Below the pieces are notes generated by a model, which worked only from the letters and a program-made list of their open reading frames with translations, searched no databases and was not told the origin of the DNA. From contig CAKZWQ010000016.1 of assembly GCA_937921935.1 (NCBI GenBank), forward strand, positions 1-64,000: a stretch of DNA of 64,000 bases, written 5' to 3'. Both the position numbers and the translations under genes were made by a program. Positions 31,624 through 41,573 of the stretch are shown here, piece by piece (position 1 is the first letter of the stretch; each line of letters starts with the position of its first letter). The stretch is from an uncultured Gammaproteobacteria bacterium. Its GTDB lineage: Bacteria > Pseudomonadota > Gammaproteobacteria > Steroidobacterales > GCA-2729495.

Positions 31624-33129
31624 GTGCGCCTGGTGCCTTCATTCAGCCGTGCTAACGGGCTGGCCGCTGCAGCCGGCGCACTGCTGCCTCTGAGCTTCGC
31701 GCCATTTGGGGCATTCTGGCTGGCCCCCCTGCTGATTGCCGGTCTCTTCGCCTTGTGGGAGGGCCAGTCGCCCCGGGCAGCGGCCGAACGCGGTTTTTGC
31801 TTTGGGATTACCGCCTTTGGTTTTGGTACCTACTGGACCTACATCAGCGTGCATGGTTTTGGCGGCACGCCCGTTTGGCTGGCCTTGATCCTTTCCGCTG
31901 CGCTGATTCTCGCCAATGCGGCCCATGTCGCCCTGGCCGGCTGGCTGGCGGGGCGCTGTCGGGTTTCGGCGGCTTTGCGCTGGTGCCTGGCATGGCCCGC
32001 CGCCTGGCTGGTGGCCGAATGGCTGCGCAGCTGGATGCTGACAGGCTTTCCCTGGCTGAGTCTCGGTTACGGACAAATTGACAGCCCGCTGCGCGCCTGG
32101 GCTCCCGTGGGCGGCGTGTACGCCGTGTCATTCGCCACGGCCCTGACCGGCGGCTTGCTCCTGTGCCTGCTACGCGGCGCCCGTCAACAACGCCTCATCG
32201 CAGTCAGCGTGACCCTGGGCTTGGTCGGCCTGACGACTTTGCTCTTGGGGCGAGCCTGGACCCAGCCAGACGGCGCGGCTCTGTCCGTGGCCCTGGTGCA
32301 GGGTTCCGTCCCTCAGGATCGCAAGTGGTTGCCTGAGCAAAAGCTGCCGACCATGGCTTTGTATCGCGACCTGAGTTTTCGCGGTCCGTTGGCAGACCTG
32401 GTGATCTGGCCGGAGGTTGCGATCCCGGCCATGGCGGATGGCGTGACGGATTACCTGGATGAATTGCAGGCCCTGGCCGACGAGCGCGGGACACAACTGC
32501 TCCTTGGCATCCTGACCAATGACTATGAGCGTGATCGTTTTCATAATTCCTTGATCTCCATCGGTGCTGCCGGCGGGGTTTATCACAAGCGGCACCTGGT
32601 GCCCTTCGGCGAATTCTTTCCAGTGCCCGACTTCGTGCGCAACTGGATGCGCCTGATGAATCTGCCCTATCGGGATGTGGCTGCCGGCGCTTCGGATCAG
32701 CCCCCCCTGGCCGTTGGGGAGGTACTGCTCTCGCCAAGCATTTGTTATGAAGATGCCTTCGGCGCCGAGCAGCTCGATTTTCTGCCGCAGTCGGGCCTGC
32801 TGGTTAACGTCAGCAACGATGCCTGGTTCGGTGACTCCATCGCGCCCCACCAGCACCTGGAGATCGCACGGATGCGGGCCCTGGAGACCGGACGCGCCAT
32901 GCTGCGGACCACGAATACCGGCATCACGGCGCTGATTGGCGCCGATGGTGTGGTGCAAGCCGAGCTACCCCAGTTCACACCGGGGGTTCTGCGCGGGCGG
33001 GTTCAGCCCCATGGCGGCGCGACCCCCTATGTGCTCACCGGCAATACCCCGGTGATCCTGATTGCCGCCCTGCTGCTGCTGGTGGCATGGCGCCTTGATG
33101 CCGGTGCCCGGAGACTTGAGCCGGGGTAG
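31624..33129 (+). CDS. lnt: Apolipoprotein N-acyltransferase
   Basis: Inner-membrane enzyme that adds the third acyl chain to lipoproteins. The frame is open from within corC, but the GTG at 31624 gives 501 residues and an N terminus that enters the first membrane helix directly. Several hydrophobic helices precede a periplasmic nitrilase domain. The catalytic triad is Glu264 (IWPEVAIPA), Lys322 (YHKRHLVPFGE) and Cys374 (SICYEDAF). It acts on lipoproteins such as LptE and the efflux adaptor encoded in this window. The start codon is uncertain because no strong ribosome site is visible. Confidence 0.95.
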   Translation: MRLVPSFSRANGLAAAAGALLPLSFAPFGAFWLAPLLIAGLFALWEGQSPRAAAERGFCFGITAFGFGTYWTYISVHGFGGTPVWLALILSAALILANAAHVALAGWLAGRCRVSAALRWCLAWPAAWLVAEWLRSWMLTGFPWLSLGYGQIDSPLRAWAPVGGVYAVSFATALTGGLLLCLLRGARQQRLIAVSVTLGLVGLTTLLLGRAWTQPDGAALSVALVQGSVPQDRKWLPEQKLPTMALYRDLSFRGPLADLVIWPEVAIPAMADGVTDYLDELQALADERGTQLLLGILTNDYERDRFHNSLISIGAAGGVYHKRHLVPFGEFFPVPDFVRNWMRLMNLPYRDVAAGASDQPPLAVGEVLLSPSICYEDAFGAEQLDFLPQSGLLVNVSNDAWFGDSIAPHQHLEIARMRALETGRAMLRTTNTGITALIGADGVVQAELPQFTPGVLRGRVQPHGGATPYVLTGNTPVILIAALLLLVAWRLDAGARRLEPG

Positions 33130-33171
33130 CTGTTGTATCCTTCCCAGCCCCCCAGGTCAGGAAGCCGCGAA

Positions 33172-35619
33172 GTGAGCGAACGTCCGTACGAGCCCGCCGT
33201 TGTTGAGACTGCTGCCCAGAGTCACTGGGTCCAGGCGCGCACTTTCCGTGCTGAGGAGGATTCGGCGCGCGAAAAGTTCTATTGCCTGTGCATGTTTCCC
33301 TATCCCAGCGGCCGCTTGCACATGGGGCACGTTCGCAATTACACCATTGGCGATGTGATCGCGCGTTATCAGCGCATGCAGGGCAAGAATGTGCTGCAGC
33401 CTATGGGTTGGGATGCCTTCGGCCTGCCGGCGGAAGGTGCCGCCATCAAGCACGGCATGGCCCCGGCGAAGTGGACCCGGGAAAACATCGATTACATGCG
33501 TGGGCAGCTGCAACGCCTGGGTTTCGGTTATGACTGGGACCGGGAGCTGGCCACTTGCGACCCTGATTACTACCGCTGGGAGCAGTGGCTGTTTACGCGG
33601 CTGCTGGCCAAAGGCATCGCCTACAAGAAGCAGGCCGTGGTCAACTGGGATCCTGTTGACCAGACCGTGCTGGCCAACGAGCAAGTCGTGGATGGCTGCG
33701 GCTGGCGCTCCGGTGCCCCGGTGGAACGACGCGAGATTCCCCAGTGGTTCCTGCGTATTACCGACTATGCCGACGAGTTACTCAAGGGACTGGATGATCT
33801 GGACTGGCCGGAAGCCGTCAAGACCATGCAGCGTAACTGGATAGGGCGCTCCGAAGGCGTGGAAATGGAGTTTCCCCTGGCCGATGGTCAGGACGCCCTG
33901 CGCATCTATACCACGCGACCCGACACCCTGATGGGCGTGAGTTACATGGCCGTGGCGGCCGAACACCCCCTGGCCCTGGCGGCAGCCAAAAGCAACCCCG
34001 AGCTGGCCGCCTTCCTGGAAGACTGCAAGCGCAGCGCTGTGTCGGAAGCGGCTATCGAGGCACTGGATAAGCAAGGCATGGCCCTGGGCATTGATGTCCG
34101 GCATCCTGTTTCCGGCGAGCTCGTGCCCGTCTGGGTAGCCAATTTCGTGCTGATGGCCTATGGCACAGGCGCCGTGATGGCGGTGCCCGGACATGATCAG
34201 CGGGACTGGGAGTTTGCGCGTCGTTACGGGCTCCCCATCAAGCAGGTGATCGAGCCTGTCGGCGCTGACCAGGCCTGCGACATGGAGGCCGGCGCCTTTA
34301 TCGCTCCCGGTCGGCTGGTTAATTCAAGCCAGTTCGACGGCCTGAGTTCAGCCGAGGCCTTTGCTGCTATTGCCGAGGAGCTTGAGGCTGCCGGCCGCGG
34401 CCGGCGGCGCGTGAACTATCGGCTGCGGGACTGGCTGATTTCCCGGCAGCGTTACTGGGGCGCGCCCATACCCGTGATTGAAACCGCGCAGGGCACCCAG
34501 TCACCCGTGCCTGACGATGATTTGCCGGTCATCCTGCCCGAGGATGTGGAGCTCGGTGAGGCGGGATCGCCTATCAAAAGCATGCCGTCGTTCTATGAGA
34601 CGGTGGATCCCGCCACGGGCGAAGCTGCGCGGCGTGAGACAGACACTTTCGACACTTTTATGGAGTCATCCTGGTATTACGCCCGCTTCTGTAATCCCGA
34701 TTCCAGGGATGCCATGCTGGATGAACGAGCCGGCTACTGGTTACCTGTTGATCTTTATATCGGTGGTATCGAGCATGCAATTTTGCATCTGCTCTATGCG
34801 CGCTTCTTTCACAAACTCATGCGCGACGAGGGCCTGGTAGATTGTGGCGAGCCTTTCACCAAGTTGCTGACCCAGGGGATGGTGCTCAAGGACGGGGCCA
34901 AGATGTCCAAGTCCAAGGGCAATACGGTAGACCCCCAGGCCCTGATTGATGAGTACGGTGCCGATACCGTCCGGCTATTCATTATGTTTGCCGCGCCCCC
35001 GGAGCAGGCCCTGGAGTGGTCTGACGAAGGGGTGAAGGGCGCGTTCCGTTTCTTACGCCGCTTGTGGCGGGCCGTGCAGGCCCACACGGCCGGCGGAGCT
35101 GTTGCGCCCAATGAGACTGCTGCGGGCGAGCAGGGCGAATTGCGCCGGCAGGTTCACCAGTCCATCGCCAAGGTCAGCGACGACATTGGTCGGCGTTATA
35201 CCTTCAATACCGCCATTGCCGCGGTAATGGAATTACTCAACCACATCACGCGTTTCCAGGCGCGCAGTGAAGGCGATCGCGCCGTCGTGCAGGAAGCCCT
35301 GGAAGCCGCCGTGTTGATGCTGTCGCCGATCGTTCCTCATATTGCGCATCAGTTGTGGCAGGACCTGGGGCATACCACAGCCGTGGTGGATGAAAGCTGG
35401 CCGGCGGTGGATGAATCTGCCCTGTCGGCAGATACCATGCAGATCATCGTGCAGGTCAATGGCCGCTTGCGGGCGCGTCTGGAGCTGCCGGTTTCCATGG
35501 ATGCAGAGGCGGTCAAGGCGGCTGCTTTGGCAGAAGAGAATGTACAGCGCTTTGTGGCGGACCAAAGCATTCGTAAAGTGATTCTGGTGCCAGGGAAGTT
35601 GGTCAATGTGGTGGTCTAA
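33172..35619 (+). CDS. leuS: Leucine--tRNA ligase
   Basis: Class I synthetase with an editing domain. An in-frame TTG at 33133 exists, but the GTG at 33172 with AGGA about 10 bases upstream gives the usual N terminus ([12 protein letters not shown]) and 815 residues. The HIGH motif is [11 protein letters not shown] (HMGH near residue 50). The editing domain has [20 protein letters not shown], and the KMSKS motif is intact as [13 protein letters not shown]. The stop lies inside the 5' end of lptE. Confidence 0.97.
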   Translation: MSERPYEPAVVETAAQSHWVQARTFRAEEDSAREKFYCLCMFPYPSGRLHMGHVRNYTIGDVIARYQRMQGKNVLQPMGWDAFGLPAEGAAIKHGMAPAKWTRENIDYMRGQLQRLGFGYDWDRELATCDPDYYRWEQWLFTRLLAKGIAYKKQAVVNWDPVDQTVLANEQVVDGCGWRSGAPVERREIPQWFLRITDYADELLKGLDDLDWPEAVKTMQRNWIGRSEGVEMEFPLADGQDALRIYTTRPDTLMGVSYMAVAAEHPLALAAAKSNPELAAFLEDCKRSAVSEAAIEALDKQGMALGIDVRHPVSGELVPVWVANFVLMAYGTGAVMAVPGHDQRDWEFARRYGLPIKQVIEPVGADQACDMEAGAFIAPGRLVNSSQFDGLSSAEAFAAIAEELEAAGRGRRRVNYRLRDWLISRQRYWGAPIPVIETAQGTQSPVPDDDLPVILPEDVELGEAGSPIKSMPSFYETVDPATGEAARRETDTFDTFMESSWYYARFCNPDSRDAMLDERAGYWLPVDLYIGGIEHAILHLLYARFFHKLMRDEGLVDCGEPFTKLLTQGMVLKDGAKMSKSKGNTVDPQALIDEYGADTVRLFIMFAAPPEQALEWSDEGVKGAFRFLRRLWRAVQAHTAGGAVAPNETAAGEQGELRRQVHQSIAKVSDDIGRRYTFNTAIAAVMELLNHITRFQARSEGDRAVVQEALEAAVLMLSPIVPHIAHQLWQDLGHTTAVVDESWPAVDESALSADTMQIIVQVNGRLRARLELPVSMDAEAVKAAALAEENVQRFVADQSIRKVILVPGKLVNVVV

Positions 35620-36094
35620 CAGGGTATTTGTTCTGGCTTGCCTGCTGCTATTGCAGGCTTGCGGCTTTCAGCCCCGGGGCAAGGCCAGTCTGCCCGAGTC
35701 CGTGCAGGCTATTCATATTGCCACCAATGATCGCTACTCACCTTTCTATCGTCAGCTGACCACAGTGGTCCGACGCAATGGTGTCACACTGACCGCGGAT
35801 CCGGATGCCGCCGATGCAGTCATACGAGTGAGTCGCGACGATACCGGGCGGCGTGTGTTGTCAGTGTCCCCGCGTAACGTGCCTGCCGAGTACGATGTTT
35901 TTTACACCGTGAGCTATGCCATCCTGGTCGATGGCGCCGTGGTATTTGAGCCTCAGACGCTGACGCTGAATCGTGATTACACCTACGAGCCAACCCAGGT
36001 CCTGGGCAAAACCCGGGAAGAAGATGAAATCCGTAATGCCCTGGCGGCTGATCTGGCTGGTCTGGTTACCCGCCGCCTGAACGCCTTGAACTGA
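35606..36094 (+). CDS. lptE: LPS-assembly lipoprotein LptE
   Basis: Outer-membrane lipoprotein that plugs and assists LptD in lipopolysaccharide export. 162 residues with a signal peptide ending in LLLLQAC, lipid anchor Cys19, then [13 protein letters not shown], the family opening. ATG start overlapping the last 14 bases of leuS in another frame, with AGGGAAG upstream. In many gammaproteobacteria holA follows directly; here it lies 3.8 kb away. Confidence 0.95.
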   Translation: MWWSNRVFVLACLLLLQACGFQPRGKASLPESVQAIHIATNDRYSPFYRQLTTVVRRNGVTLTADPDAADAVIRVSRDDTGRRVLSVSPRNVPAEYDVFYTVSYAILVDGAVVFEPQTLTLNRDYTYEPTQVLGKTREEDEIRNALAADLAGLVTRRLNALN

Positions 36095-36104
36095 GCCAGA
36101 CGAC

Positions 36105-36788
36105 ATGACCGCCCTAGCGGACATCTTGCGCTTCGTGGCCTATGCCGGCCTGGTCGCCCTGGTTTCCCTGACGGTGCTGTTTGTCGGCTTGCGGATGCCC
36201 GGCGGGCTGCAGCTTGGCCCCGGTGTCGATCCACGCATGTTGGTGGCGCGCAGCTCCTGGGTCGAGTTGCTGCAGTATCTGCTATTGCTGAACTGCGCCG
36301 GTATTTTCGGGTGGCTCGCCCTGCGTGATCGCCTGCGACGCCCCCTGGCCCTGGCCTTCCTGGCCTTGCTGGGCCTGGCCCTGATCCGTGAATTGCATGA
36401 GATTCTGGATCTCATGGTGGCGGACAATTTCTGGCAGGTTCTGGCCGCCCTGGTCACTGTGGTGGTCGGGGTTTACGAGTATCGTCATCACGAGCGTCTG
36501 GCCGCGGGCTGGCAGCGCAGTCAGCCATCCGCCGGCCTGGCCATTGTCCTGATCGGCTGCATGCTGCTGCTCTTTGTGCAGCTGCTGGGCCGGCCCGACT
36601 TGTGGGCAGCAACCCTTGATGTTGCTGATGCTACGAGCGCAGCCAGCGTATTTGAAGAACTGGGCGAGCTGGCCGCCTACCTGGTCATTCTGATCGGCAG
36701 CCTGGAATTTCTGCATGGCTGGTCTCGTCTGCCGCAGACCCGGCGCATGGATCGGCCCCGCCGCCGGCGGGTCACTCGTGCCTATTAG
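36105..36788 (+). CDS. Uncharacterised multi-pass membrane protein
   Basis: I do not recognise this 227-residue protein. Five or six hydrophobic segments are visible, near residues 10-29, 54-72, 79-94, 108-124, 144-162 and 185-203. Charged residues fall at or near helix ends: RELHEILDLM (about 95-104), YEYRHHER (123-130) and FEELGELAAYL with LEFLHGW (about 180-205). This His/Glu pattern could bind a metal or haem, but no known motif is met. It ends in a basic tail (RRMDRPRRRRVTRAY). It starts 10 bases after lptE and is probably cotranscribed with it. Confidence 0.75.
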   Translation: MTALADILRFVAYAGLVALVSLTVLFVGLRMPGGLQLGPGVDPRMLVARSSWVELLQYLLLLNCAGIFGWLALRDRLRRPLALAFLALLGLALIRELHEILDLMVADNFWQVLAALVTVVVGVYEYRHHERLAAGWQRSQPSAGLAIVLIGCMLLLFVQLLGRPDLWAATLDVADATSAASVFEELGELAAYLVILIGSLEFLHGWSRLPQTRRMDRPRRRRVTRAY

Positions 36789-36881
36789 CGGAGTCCTGCA
36801 GACTTTGGCTATTCCTGCATCTGCTGCTAATGGTTGGTCCGGCAGAAGTTCTGCAGGCAGGCGGCGGTGTTGGCCGGGGTC

Positions 36882-37367
36882 TCAGAGTTTGGTGGGATTC
36901 TCGGCGCCCGGGTAAACGACTTCGGGGTCGAAGACTTTCTCGGTCTCGGTGAACACCAGCTTGATGGGGCCCTCGGCCCGCTTGGCTTCGCCCGGCACGC
37001 GCCGATAAAAACAGGAGCGATAACCCACGTGGCAGCTGGCGCCGTTGCCGGCCACATCCACGCGCAACCAGACACAGTCCTGATCATCGTCGATGAGCAG
37101 TTCCCGAATATTCTGCACCAGGCCACTGGTCGCGCCCTTGTGCCATAAGACCCGGCGGCTGCGGCTGAAGTAGTGCGCTTCGCCGGTTTCGATGCTGCGC
37201 GCCAGGGCCTCGGCGTTCATATAGCCGTGCATGAGCAACTCACCGGAGCTGTAGTCGGTGGTCACAGCCGGGATTAGCCCGTCGCTGTCGAACTTCGGGG
37301 CCAGTTCACGGCCTTCTTCTACTTGCTCGATGCTGGTCCGTGCACCGAAGATTTTCGCGGGGTCCAA
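36882..37367 (-). CDS. hisI: Phosphoribosyl-AMP cyclohydrolase, stand-alone
   Basis: Third step of histidine biosynthesis, opening the ring of PR-AMP. 161 residues without a fused HisE domain. Typical blocks are [30 protein letters not shown] and [14 protein letters not shown]. The aspartates and three cysteines (one after the Asp cluster, one in SCH, one in SCF) would bind Mg and Zn. The start is TTG at 37367 with GGAG about 8 bases upstream. It stands away from any his operon and is divergent from cysS. A zinc-limitation paralogue of HisI is a known phenomenon in some bacteria; nothing here proves that. Confidence 0.88.
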   Translation of the reverse strand: MDPAKIFGARTSIEQVEEGRELAPKFDSDGLIPAVTTDYSSGELLMHGYMNAEALARSIETGEAHYFSRSRRVLWHKGATSGLVQNIRELLIDDDQDCVWLRVDVAGNGASCHVGYRSCFYRRVPGEAKRAEGPIKLVFTETEKVFDPEVVYPGAENPTKL

Positions 37368-37457
37368 GCTACTGCTCCTGGCCGGCTAACTGGGCCCGGC
37401 CCTCTAAGATATCCAAAGATTGTTATTATAGCGGGCTTGCCTCCCGTCCATGCCGCC

Positions 37458-38846
37458 ATGAGCATTTCCCTCTACAACACGCTAGCGCGCCGCAAACAGA
37501 CCTTTGAGCCTGTCGAGCCAGGCCGGGTCACTATGTATGTTTGCGGGCCTACTGTTTACAGCTATCCGCATATCGGCAATGCGCGACCCGCTGTTGTCTT
37601 TGATGTGCTCGCGCGGGTCTTGCGCCGGCATTTCGCCGTGACTTACGCCCGCAACATCACCGATATTGATGACAAGATAAATGCCTCGGCGGCGACGGAA
37701 GACGTGCCCATCGAGGTGATTTCGGCACGCTTTACCCAGGCCTACCACCAGGACATGGCATCCCTGGGCGTCCTGCCCCCGGATGTGGAACCGCGAGCCA
37801 CGGACCATATTGACGGCATCCGGGAGATGATCCAGTCCCTCATCGACAGCGGGCACGCCTATGCCGCGGATGGGCATGTGCTGTTCCGGGTGAGTGCCTT
37901 TGCGGATTACGGGCGCTTGTCTCGCCGGGATCAGCGTGAGTTGCTGGCCGGCGCGCGCGTCGAGGTTGCACCCTATAAAGAGGCGCCCGCCGACTTCATT
38001 CTGTGGAAGCCGTCCAGTGCCGACTTGCCGGGCTGGGAATCACCCTGGGGTCGCGGCCGCCCTGGCTGGCATATTGAATGTTCGGTGATGGCGGCCCTGC
38101 ACCTGGGGCATACCATCGATATTCATGGTGGTGGCAATGATCTGATTTTCCCGCACCATGAAAACGAGATCGCGCAGAGCAGCTGTGCTCACGGCGGCGC
38201 CCTGTTCGCGCGCTACTGGATGCACAACGGCTTTGTGAATGTGGATCACACCAAGATGTCCAAGTCCCTGGGCAACGTGATCCTGGTCCGGGACCTCCTT
38301 GATCAGGCGCCTGGCGAGGCCGTCCGCCTGGCGCTGCTTAGCGCCCACTACCGGCAGCCCCTGGACTGGAGCGGGGATGTACTGGCCGAAGCCCGGCGCA
38401 AGCTGGACCGGCTTTACCGGGCGCTGCGCGATACCAGTGGCTGGGAGGCCGGCTGGCAGGATACGGCGCCTGAGCCAGCCTTTATCCAGGCCCTGGAAGA
38501 CGATCTGAATACGCCGCGGGCGCTGGCCGCACTTTTCGACCTTGTCCGTGATCTGAATCGCAGTGAAAACGAAGCCGAGCGAGCCGCCATCGCAGCGCGC
38601 TTGCGCGCCAGCGGCGAAATCATGGGCTTGCTGGGACAGGATCCCGAGGCCTGGTATCGCGGTGCCGCCGGCGATGCGGACGAAGCGGCTGAGATCGAGA
38701 TTTTGCTGCAGGAACGTCAGGCGGCGAAACAGCAGCGGGATTTTGCGACGGCTGATCGTATTCGAGACGGCTTGGCGCAGCGGGGCATTGTGATCGAAGA
38801 CGGTCCTGATGGCGCCAGCTGGCGACGGGCGGCGCCCGACGAATGA
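37458..38846 (+). CDS. cysS: Cysteine--tRNA ligase
   Basis: Class I synthetase. The family N terminus [18 protein letters not shown] fixes the ATG at 37458, although the frame is open upstream. 462 residues (E. coli 461). The zinc Cys29 lies in MYVCGPTVY, the HIGH motif is PHIGN (37-41), and KMSKSLGNV is present past mid-protein. [20 protein letters not shown] is also intact. The 90 bases to the divergent hisI contain a TATTAT but no convincing -35. Confidence 0.97.
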   Translation: MSISLYNTLARRKQTFEPVEPGRVTMYVCGPTVYSYPHIGNARPAVVFDVLARVLRRHFAVTYARNITDIDDKINASAATEDVPIEVISARFTQAYHQDMASLGVLPPDVEPRATDHIDGIREMIQSLIDSGHAYAADGHVLFRVSAFADYGRLSRRDQRELLAGARVEVAPYKEAPADFILWKPSSADLPGWESPWGRGRPGWHIECSVMAALHLGHTIDIHGGGNDLIFPHHENEIAQSSCAHGGALFARYWMHNGFVNVDHTKMSKSLGNVILVRDLLDQAPGEAVRLALLSAHYRQPLDWSGDVLAEARRKLDRLYRALRDTSGWEAGWQDTAPEPAFIQALEDDLNTPRALAALFDLVRDLNRSENEAERAAIAARLRASGEIMGLLGQDPEAWYRGAAGDADEAAEIEILLQERQAAKQQRDFATADRIRDGLAQRGIVIEDGPDGASWRRAAPDE

Positions 38847-38853
38847 TTGACCG

Positions 38854-39273
38854 ATGAGTGAGATTGCCCAGGCACAGCAGGCCCTGGTAGCGGAGTTCCA
38901 GTTCTTTGATAACTGGGTGGACCGCTACCAATACATTATCGACATGGGTCGGCAGTTACCCGAGTTTCCTGATGCCTGCCGGACGGATGAGTATCTGCTG
39001 CACGGCTGTCAGTCACAGGTCTGGCTCAGGACCGCTGCCAAGGACGGTCGGCTCAGTTTTCAGGCCACCAGTGACTCGGCCATTGTCTCCGGGCTGATCG
39101 CCATTCTCATGCGCGTTTATAACGATCGGGATGCAGCCGAGGTGGTCGCGACGCCGCCGGGTTTTATCAGCGACATCGGGCTGGATGCCCATCTGAGCCC
39201 GACACGCAGCAATGGGCTGGCAGCCATGATTCAGGCCATCAAGGCAGCGGCTGCGGAGGCCAGTTCTGGATAG
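38854..39273 (+). CDS. sufE: Cysteine desulfuration protein SufE
   Basis: SufE accepts persulfide sulfur from a cysteine desulfurase and passes it to the Suf scaffold. 139 residues with the active Cys52 in [11 protein letters not shown]. The helical end [16 protein letters not shown] is typical. No sufBCD or sufS lies in the window. Its 3' end overlaps yidD by 8 bases and carries the probable ribosome site of that gene. Confidence 0.95.
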   Translation: MSEIAQAQQALVAEFQFFDNWVDRYQYIIDMGRQLPEFPDACRTDEYLLHGCQSQVWLRTAAKDGRLSFQATSDSAIVSGLIAILMRVYNDRDAAEVVATPPGFISDIGLDAHLSPTRSNGLAAMIQAIKAAAAEASSG

Positions 39274-39547
39274 GCGGGCAGAACAGGCTGCACCGGCGGG
39301 CCGCGCGGCTGATTTCGCGAGTCGTCTGATCGGCCTGTATCAGCGCTACATTTCGCCCCTGTTTGGTCCCCGCTGCCGCTTTCATCCCAGCTGCTCGGCT
39401 TATGCCCGCGAGGCCCTGGAGCGCTTCGGGCTGCTGCGTGGTCTCTGGCTGACCGTTTGTCGGCTGGCTCGTTGCCATCCCTTTGCCGCCGGGGGCTACG
39501 ATCCCGTGCCCGCTGCGCCGCGGCAGCCAGCCGGCCCGGAGGCCTGA
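39266..39547 (+). CDS. yidD: Membrane protein insertion efficiency factor YidD, probable CTG start
   Basis: YidD is a small membrane-associated protein that assists YidC-dependent insertion. The core is unmistakable: [49 protein letters not shown]. The frame is open from 39230 after a TGA, but contains no ATG, GTG or TTG before the conserved core. CTG at 39266 has GGAGG 6 bases upstream, which gives 93 residues and is the best start. A sequencing error or another rare codon is possible. The gene is not in its usual rpmH-rnpA-yidD-yidC place, which is not in this window. Confidence 0.85.
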   Translation: MDRRAEQAAPAGRAADFASRLIGLYQRYISPLFGPRCRFHPSCSAYAREALERFGLLRGLWLTVCRLARCHPFAAGGYDPVPAAPRQPAGPEA

Positions 39548-39590
39548 AGGCCCTGTGCTATATTGCTCTTAAGGCTTTGCCGCCCACCCT

Positions 39591-39848
39591 ATGGATAAGA
39601 ACCTGCTAGACATTATTTGCTGTCCCGTTACTCGCCTGCCGCTGGAAATGCTGGATGCGGCCCGCCTTGACGCCCTGAATGCAGCCATCAGCAGCGGCAC
39701 CATTCAAAACAGCGCCGATGCCCCCGTTGCCGAAGGCCTGGAAGAAGCCCTGATCAGTCGTGATGGGCGGCTTGTCTATCCGGTCCGCGACGGTATTCCG
39801 GTGCTGTTGCTGGAAGAAAGTATCCAGTGGAGCCAGGTGGCCGGCTGA
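39591..39848 (+). CDS. Trm112-family protein, variant without the full zinc site
   Basis: An 85-residue relative of the YcaR/Trm112 family. It begins [20 protein letters not shown] and ends with [16 protein letters not shown], the two family signatures. Only the CC pair at residues 10-11 remains; the second pair of cysteines is replaced by a longer middle segment, resembling the variant I recall from xanthomonads. In eukaryotes Trm112 activates methyltransferases; the bacterial role is unclear. It lies 4 bases before holA and is likely cotranscribed. Confidence 0.82.
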   Translation: MDKNLLDIICCPVTRLPLEMLDAARLDALNAAISSGTIQNSADAPVAEGLEEALISRDGRLVYPVRDGIPVLLLEESIQWSQVAG

Positions 39849-39852
39849 ACGC

Positions 39853-40881
39853 GTGCGGCTGAATCCTCGCCAACTGAAATCCCACCTGAGTTCCGGTCTC
39901 GCACCGATTTATCTTGTTTCGGGCAACGAGCCCTTGCTGGTTGATGAAGCGCTGGATGCCATTCGGGCGGCTGCCAGGGCCCAGGGCTGCGACGAACGCG
40001 AATCCCATGTGGCTGAGCGGGGCTTTGACTGGGACGGCTTTCGTGGCGGTCTGGACAATCTCTCCCTGTTTGCTGCCCGGCAACTGATCGAATTACGTCT
40101 GCCCACGGGCAAGCCCGGCGACGCCGGTGCCCGGCAACTGACAGCCCTGGCTGCGCGTCCCCCGGCGGAAAAAATTCTGGTCATTATCACGCCGGGGCTG
40201 ACGGGCAATGCCGCCAAGTCGAAATGGGTCAAGAGCCTGACTGAAGCTGGCGTGTGGTTAGCTCTGCGGGCGCCCGACGCGACTGAATTGCCGGCCTGGC
40301 TTGAGGGGCGTTTGCGCGCGGCCGGTTTGCAATGGGATCCGGCCGCCCTGGAGCTTTTGGCAGCGCGACTGGAAGGCAACCTGCTGGCTGCCAAGCAGGA
40401 AATCGACAAGCTGGTGCTGCTGGCCGGAGACGGTCGGGTGACCATCCAGACTGTGCGCGCGGCTGTGGCTGATGGGGCTCGCTACGATGTCTTTCAGCTG
40501 GCCGATGCGGCACTGGGCGGAGATCAGGCGCGGGCCGCCAGAATTCTCACGCACCTGGAGCAAGAAGGCGTAGCGCCTACCCTTGTGCTCTGGAGCCTGG
40601 TGCGCGAATTGTCTGCCCTGGCTTTGCTAACCCATGCCCTGAGCAGCGGTGAGTCCATGGGTCGGGCTATGGCCAGTGCCGGTGTCTGGCGATCCCGTGA
40701 GACCCTTTTCAATCGTGCCGCGCGGCGCACGGGTGCATCCCAGGCCCGCGCTTTGCTGGACCAGGCCGCCGCCGCCGATCGCATTGTCAAAGGCGCCCGT
40801 CCCGGTATGCCCTGGGCTGCGCTGATGGACCTTAGCCTTGCACTGGCTGCTAACAGTGCGTCGAGGCCGGCGGCTGCGTGA
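39853..40881 (+). CDS. holA: DNA polymerase III subunit delta
   Basis: Delta opens the sliding clamp within the clamp loader. The GTG at 39853 begins MRLNPRQLKSHLSSGLAPIY, matching HolA, and gives 342 residues (E. coli 343); longer in-frame starts lie within the preceding gene. IYLVSGNEPLLVDEALDAIR is the conserved N-terminal block. The stop overlaps the nadD start by 4 bases, the conserved holA-nadD pair. Confidence 0.96.
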   Translation: MRLNPRQLKSHLSSGLAPIYLVSGNEPLLVDEALDAIRAAARAQGCDERESHVAERGFDWDGFRGGLDNLSLFAARQLIELRLPTGKPGDAGARQLTALAARPPAEKILVIITPGLTGNAAKSKWVKSLTEAGVWLALRAPDATELPAWLEGRLRAAGLQWDPAALELLAARLEGNLLAAKQEIDKLVLLAGDGRVTIQTVRAAVADGARYDVFQLADAALGGDQARAARILTHLEQEGVAPTLVLWSLVRELSALALLTHALSSGESMGRAMASAGVWRSRETLFNRAARRTGASQARALLDQAAAADRIVKGARPGMPWAALMDLSLALAANSASRPAAA

Positions 40882-41555
40882 GCGATATAGGCTCAGCTGA
40901 AACCCTGTCCATCGGCCTCTACGGCGGCAGTTTCGACCCGGTGCATTTGGGTCATTTGCGCACGGCGCTGGAAGTCAGTCAGCTGCTTGGCCTTGATGAA
41001 GTTCGCTTCACGCCGTCCGGTCAGCCGCCCCATCGCCGGTCGCCGCGCGCTCCAGCCAGTTTGCGACTGCTAATGCTCCAGGCCGCCGTGGCCGATGTGG
41101 ATGGCTTTGCCGTGGATGCCCGGGAGCTGGAGCGCAACGGACCGTCTTATACGATCGATACCCTGGTTTCTTTGCGGGCAGAACACCCTCTGGCCTCGCT
41201 TGTCGTCATCCTCGGCATGGATGCCTATCTGGGCCTGGGAGACTGGCATCGGTCCCGGGAGTTACTGGACTACGCTCATTTTGTTGTGGCGCATCGGCCG
41301 GGCTGGGAGCCGCCGGCAGCCGCGGACATTGGCTGGCTGGCTGACCGCTTAACCCAGTCACCCGAGGATCTGCGCGCGGGTTCCGGTCGGGTTCTGCTGC
41401 ATGCGGTGACGGCGCTGGACATTGCGTCCTCGGGCATTCGGGGTTTGATTGCAGCAGGGGGAGATCCCCGTTTCCTGGTGCCGGATTCCGTCTGGCAGAT
41501 TCTGCAGCGCACCCATTGTTACGCTGACGAACAACCTTCTACGCGACAAGCTTGA
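40878..41555 (+). CDS. nadD: Nicotinate-nucleotide adenylyltransferase
   Basis: NadD makes nicotinate adenine dinucleotide on the way to NAD. 225 residues. The nucleotidyl-transfer motif is GGSFDPVHLGH (16-26), and the second nucleotide-binding segment is ASSGIRGLIAAGG. It starts at a GTG that overlaps holA and is followed after 18 bases by rsfS, the usual partner. Confidence 0.96.
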   Translation: MSDIGSAETLSIGLYGGSFDPVHLGHLRTALEVSQLLGLDEVRFTPSGQPPHRRSPRAPASLRLLMLQAAVADVDGFAVDARELERNGPSYTIDTLVSLRAEHPLASLVVILGMDAYLGLGDWHRSRELLDYAHFVVAHRPGWEPPAAADIGWLADRLTQSPEDLRAGSGRVLLHAVTALDIASSGIRGLIAAGGDPRFLVPDSVWQILQRTHCYADEQPSTRQA

Positions 41556-41573
41556 GCAAGACAGGAGAGATGA

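Noticed and set aside
36827-37126. Minus-strand frame overlapping the end of hisI
   Set aside because: It lies in another frame of the same strand as hisI and has no motif; hisI has its full metal-binding set.
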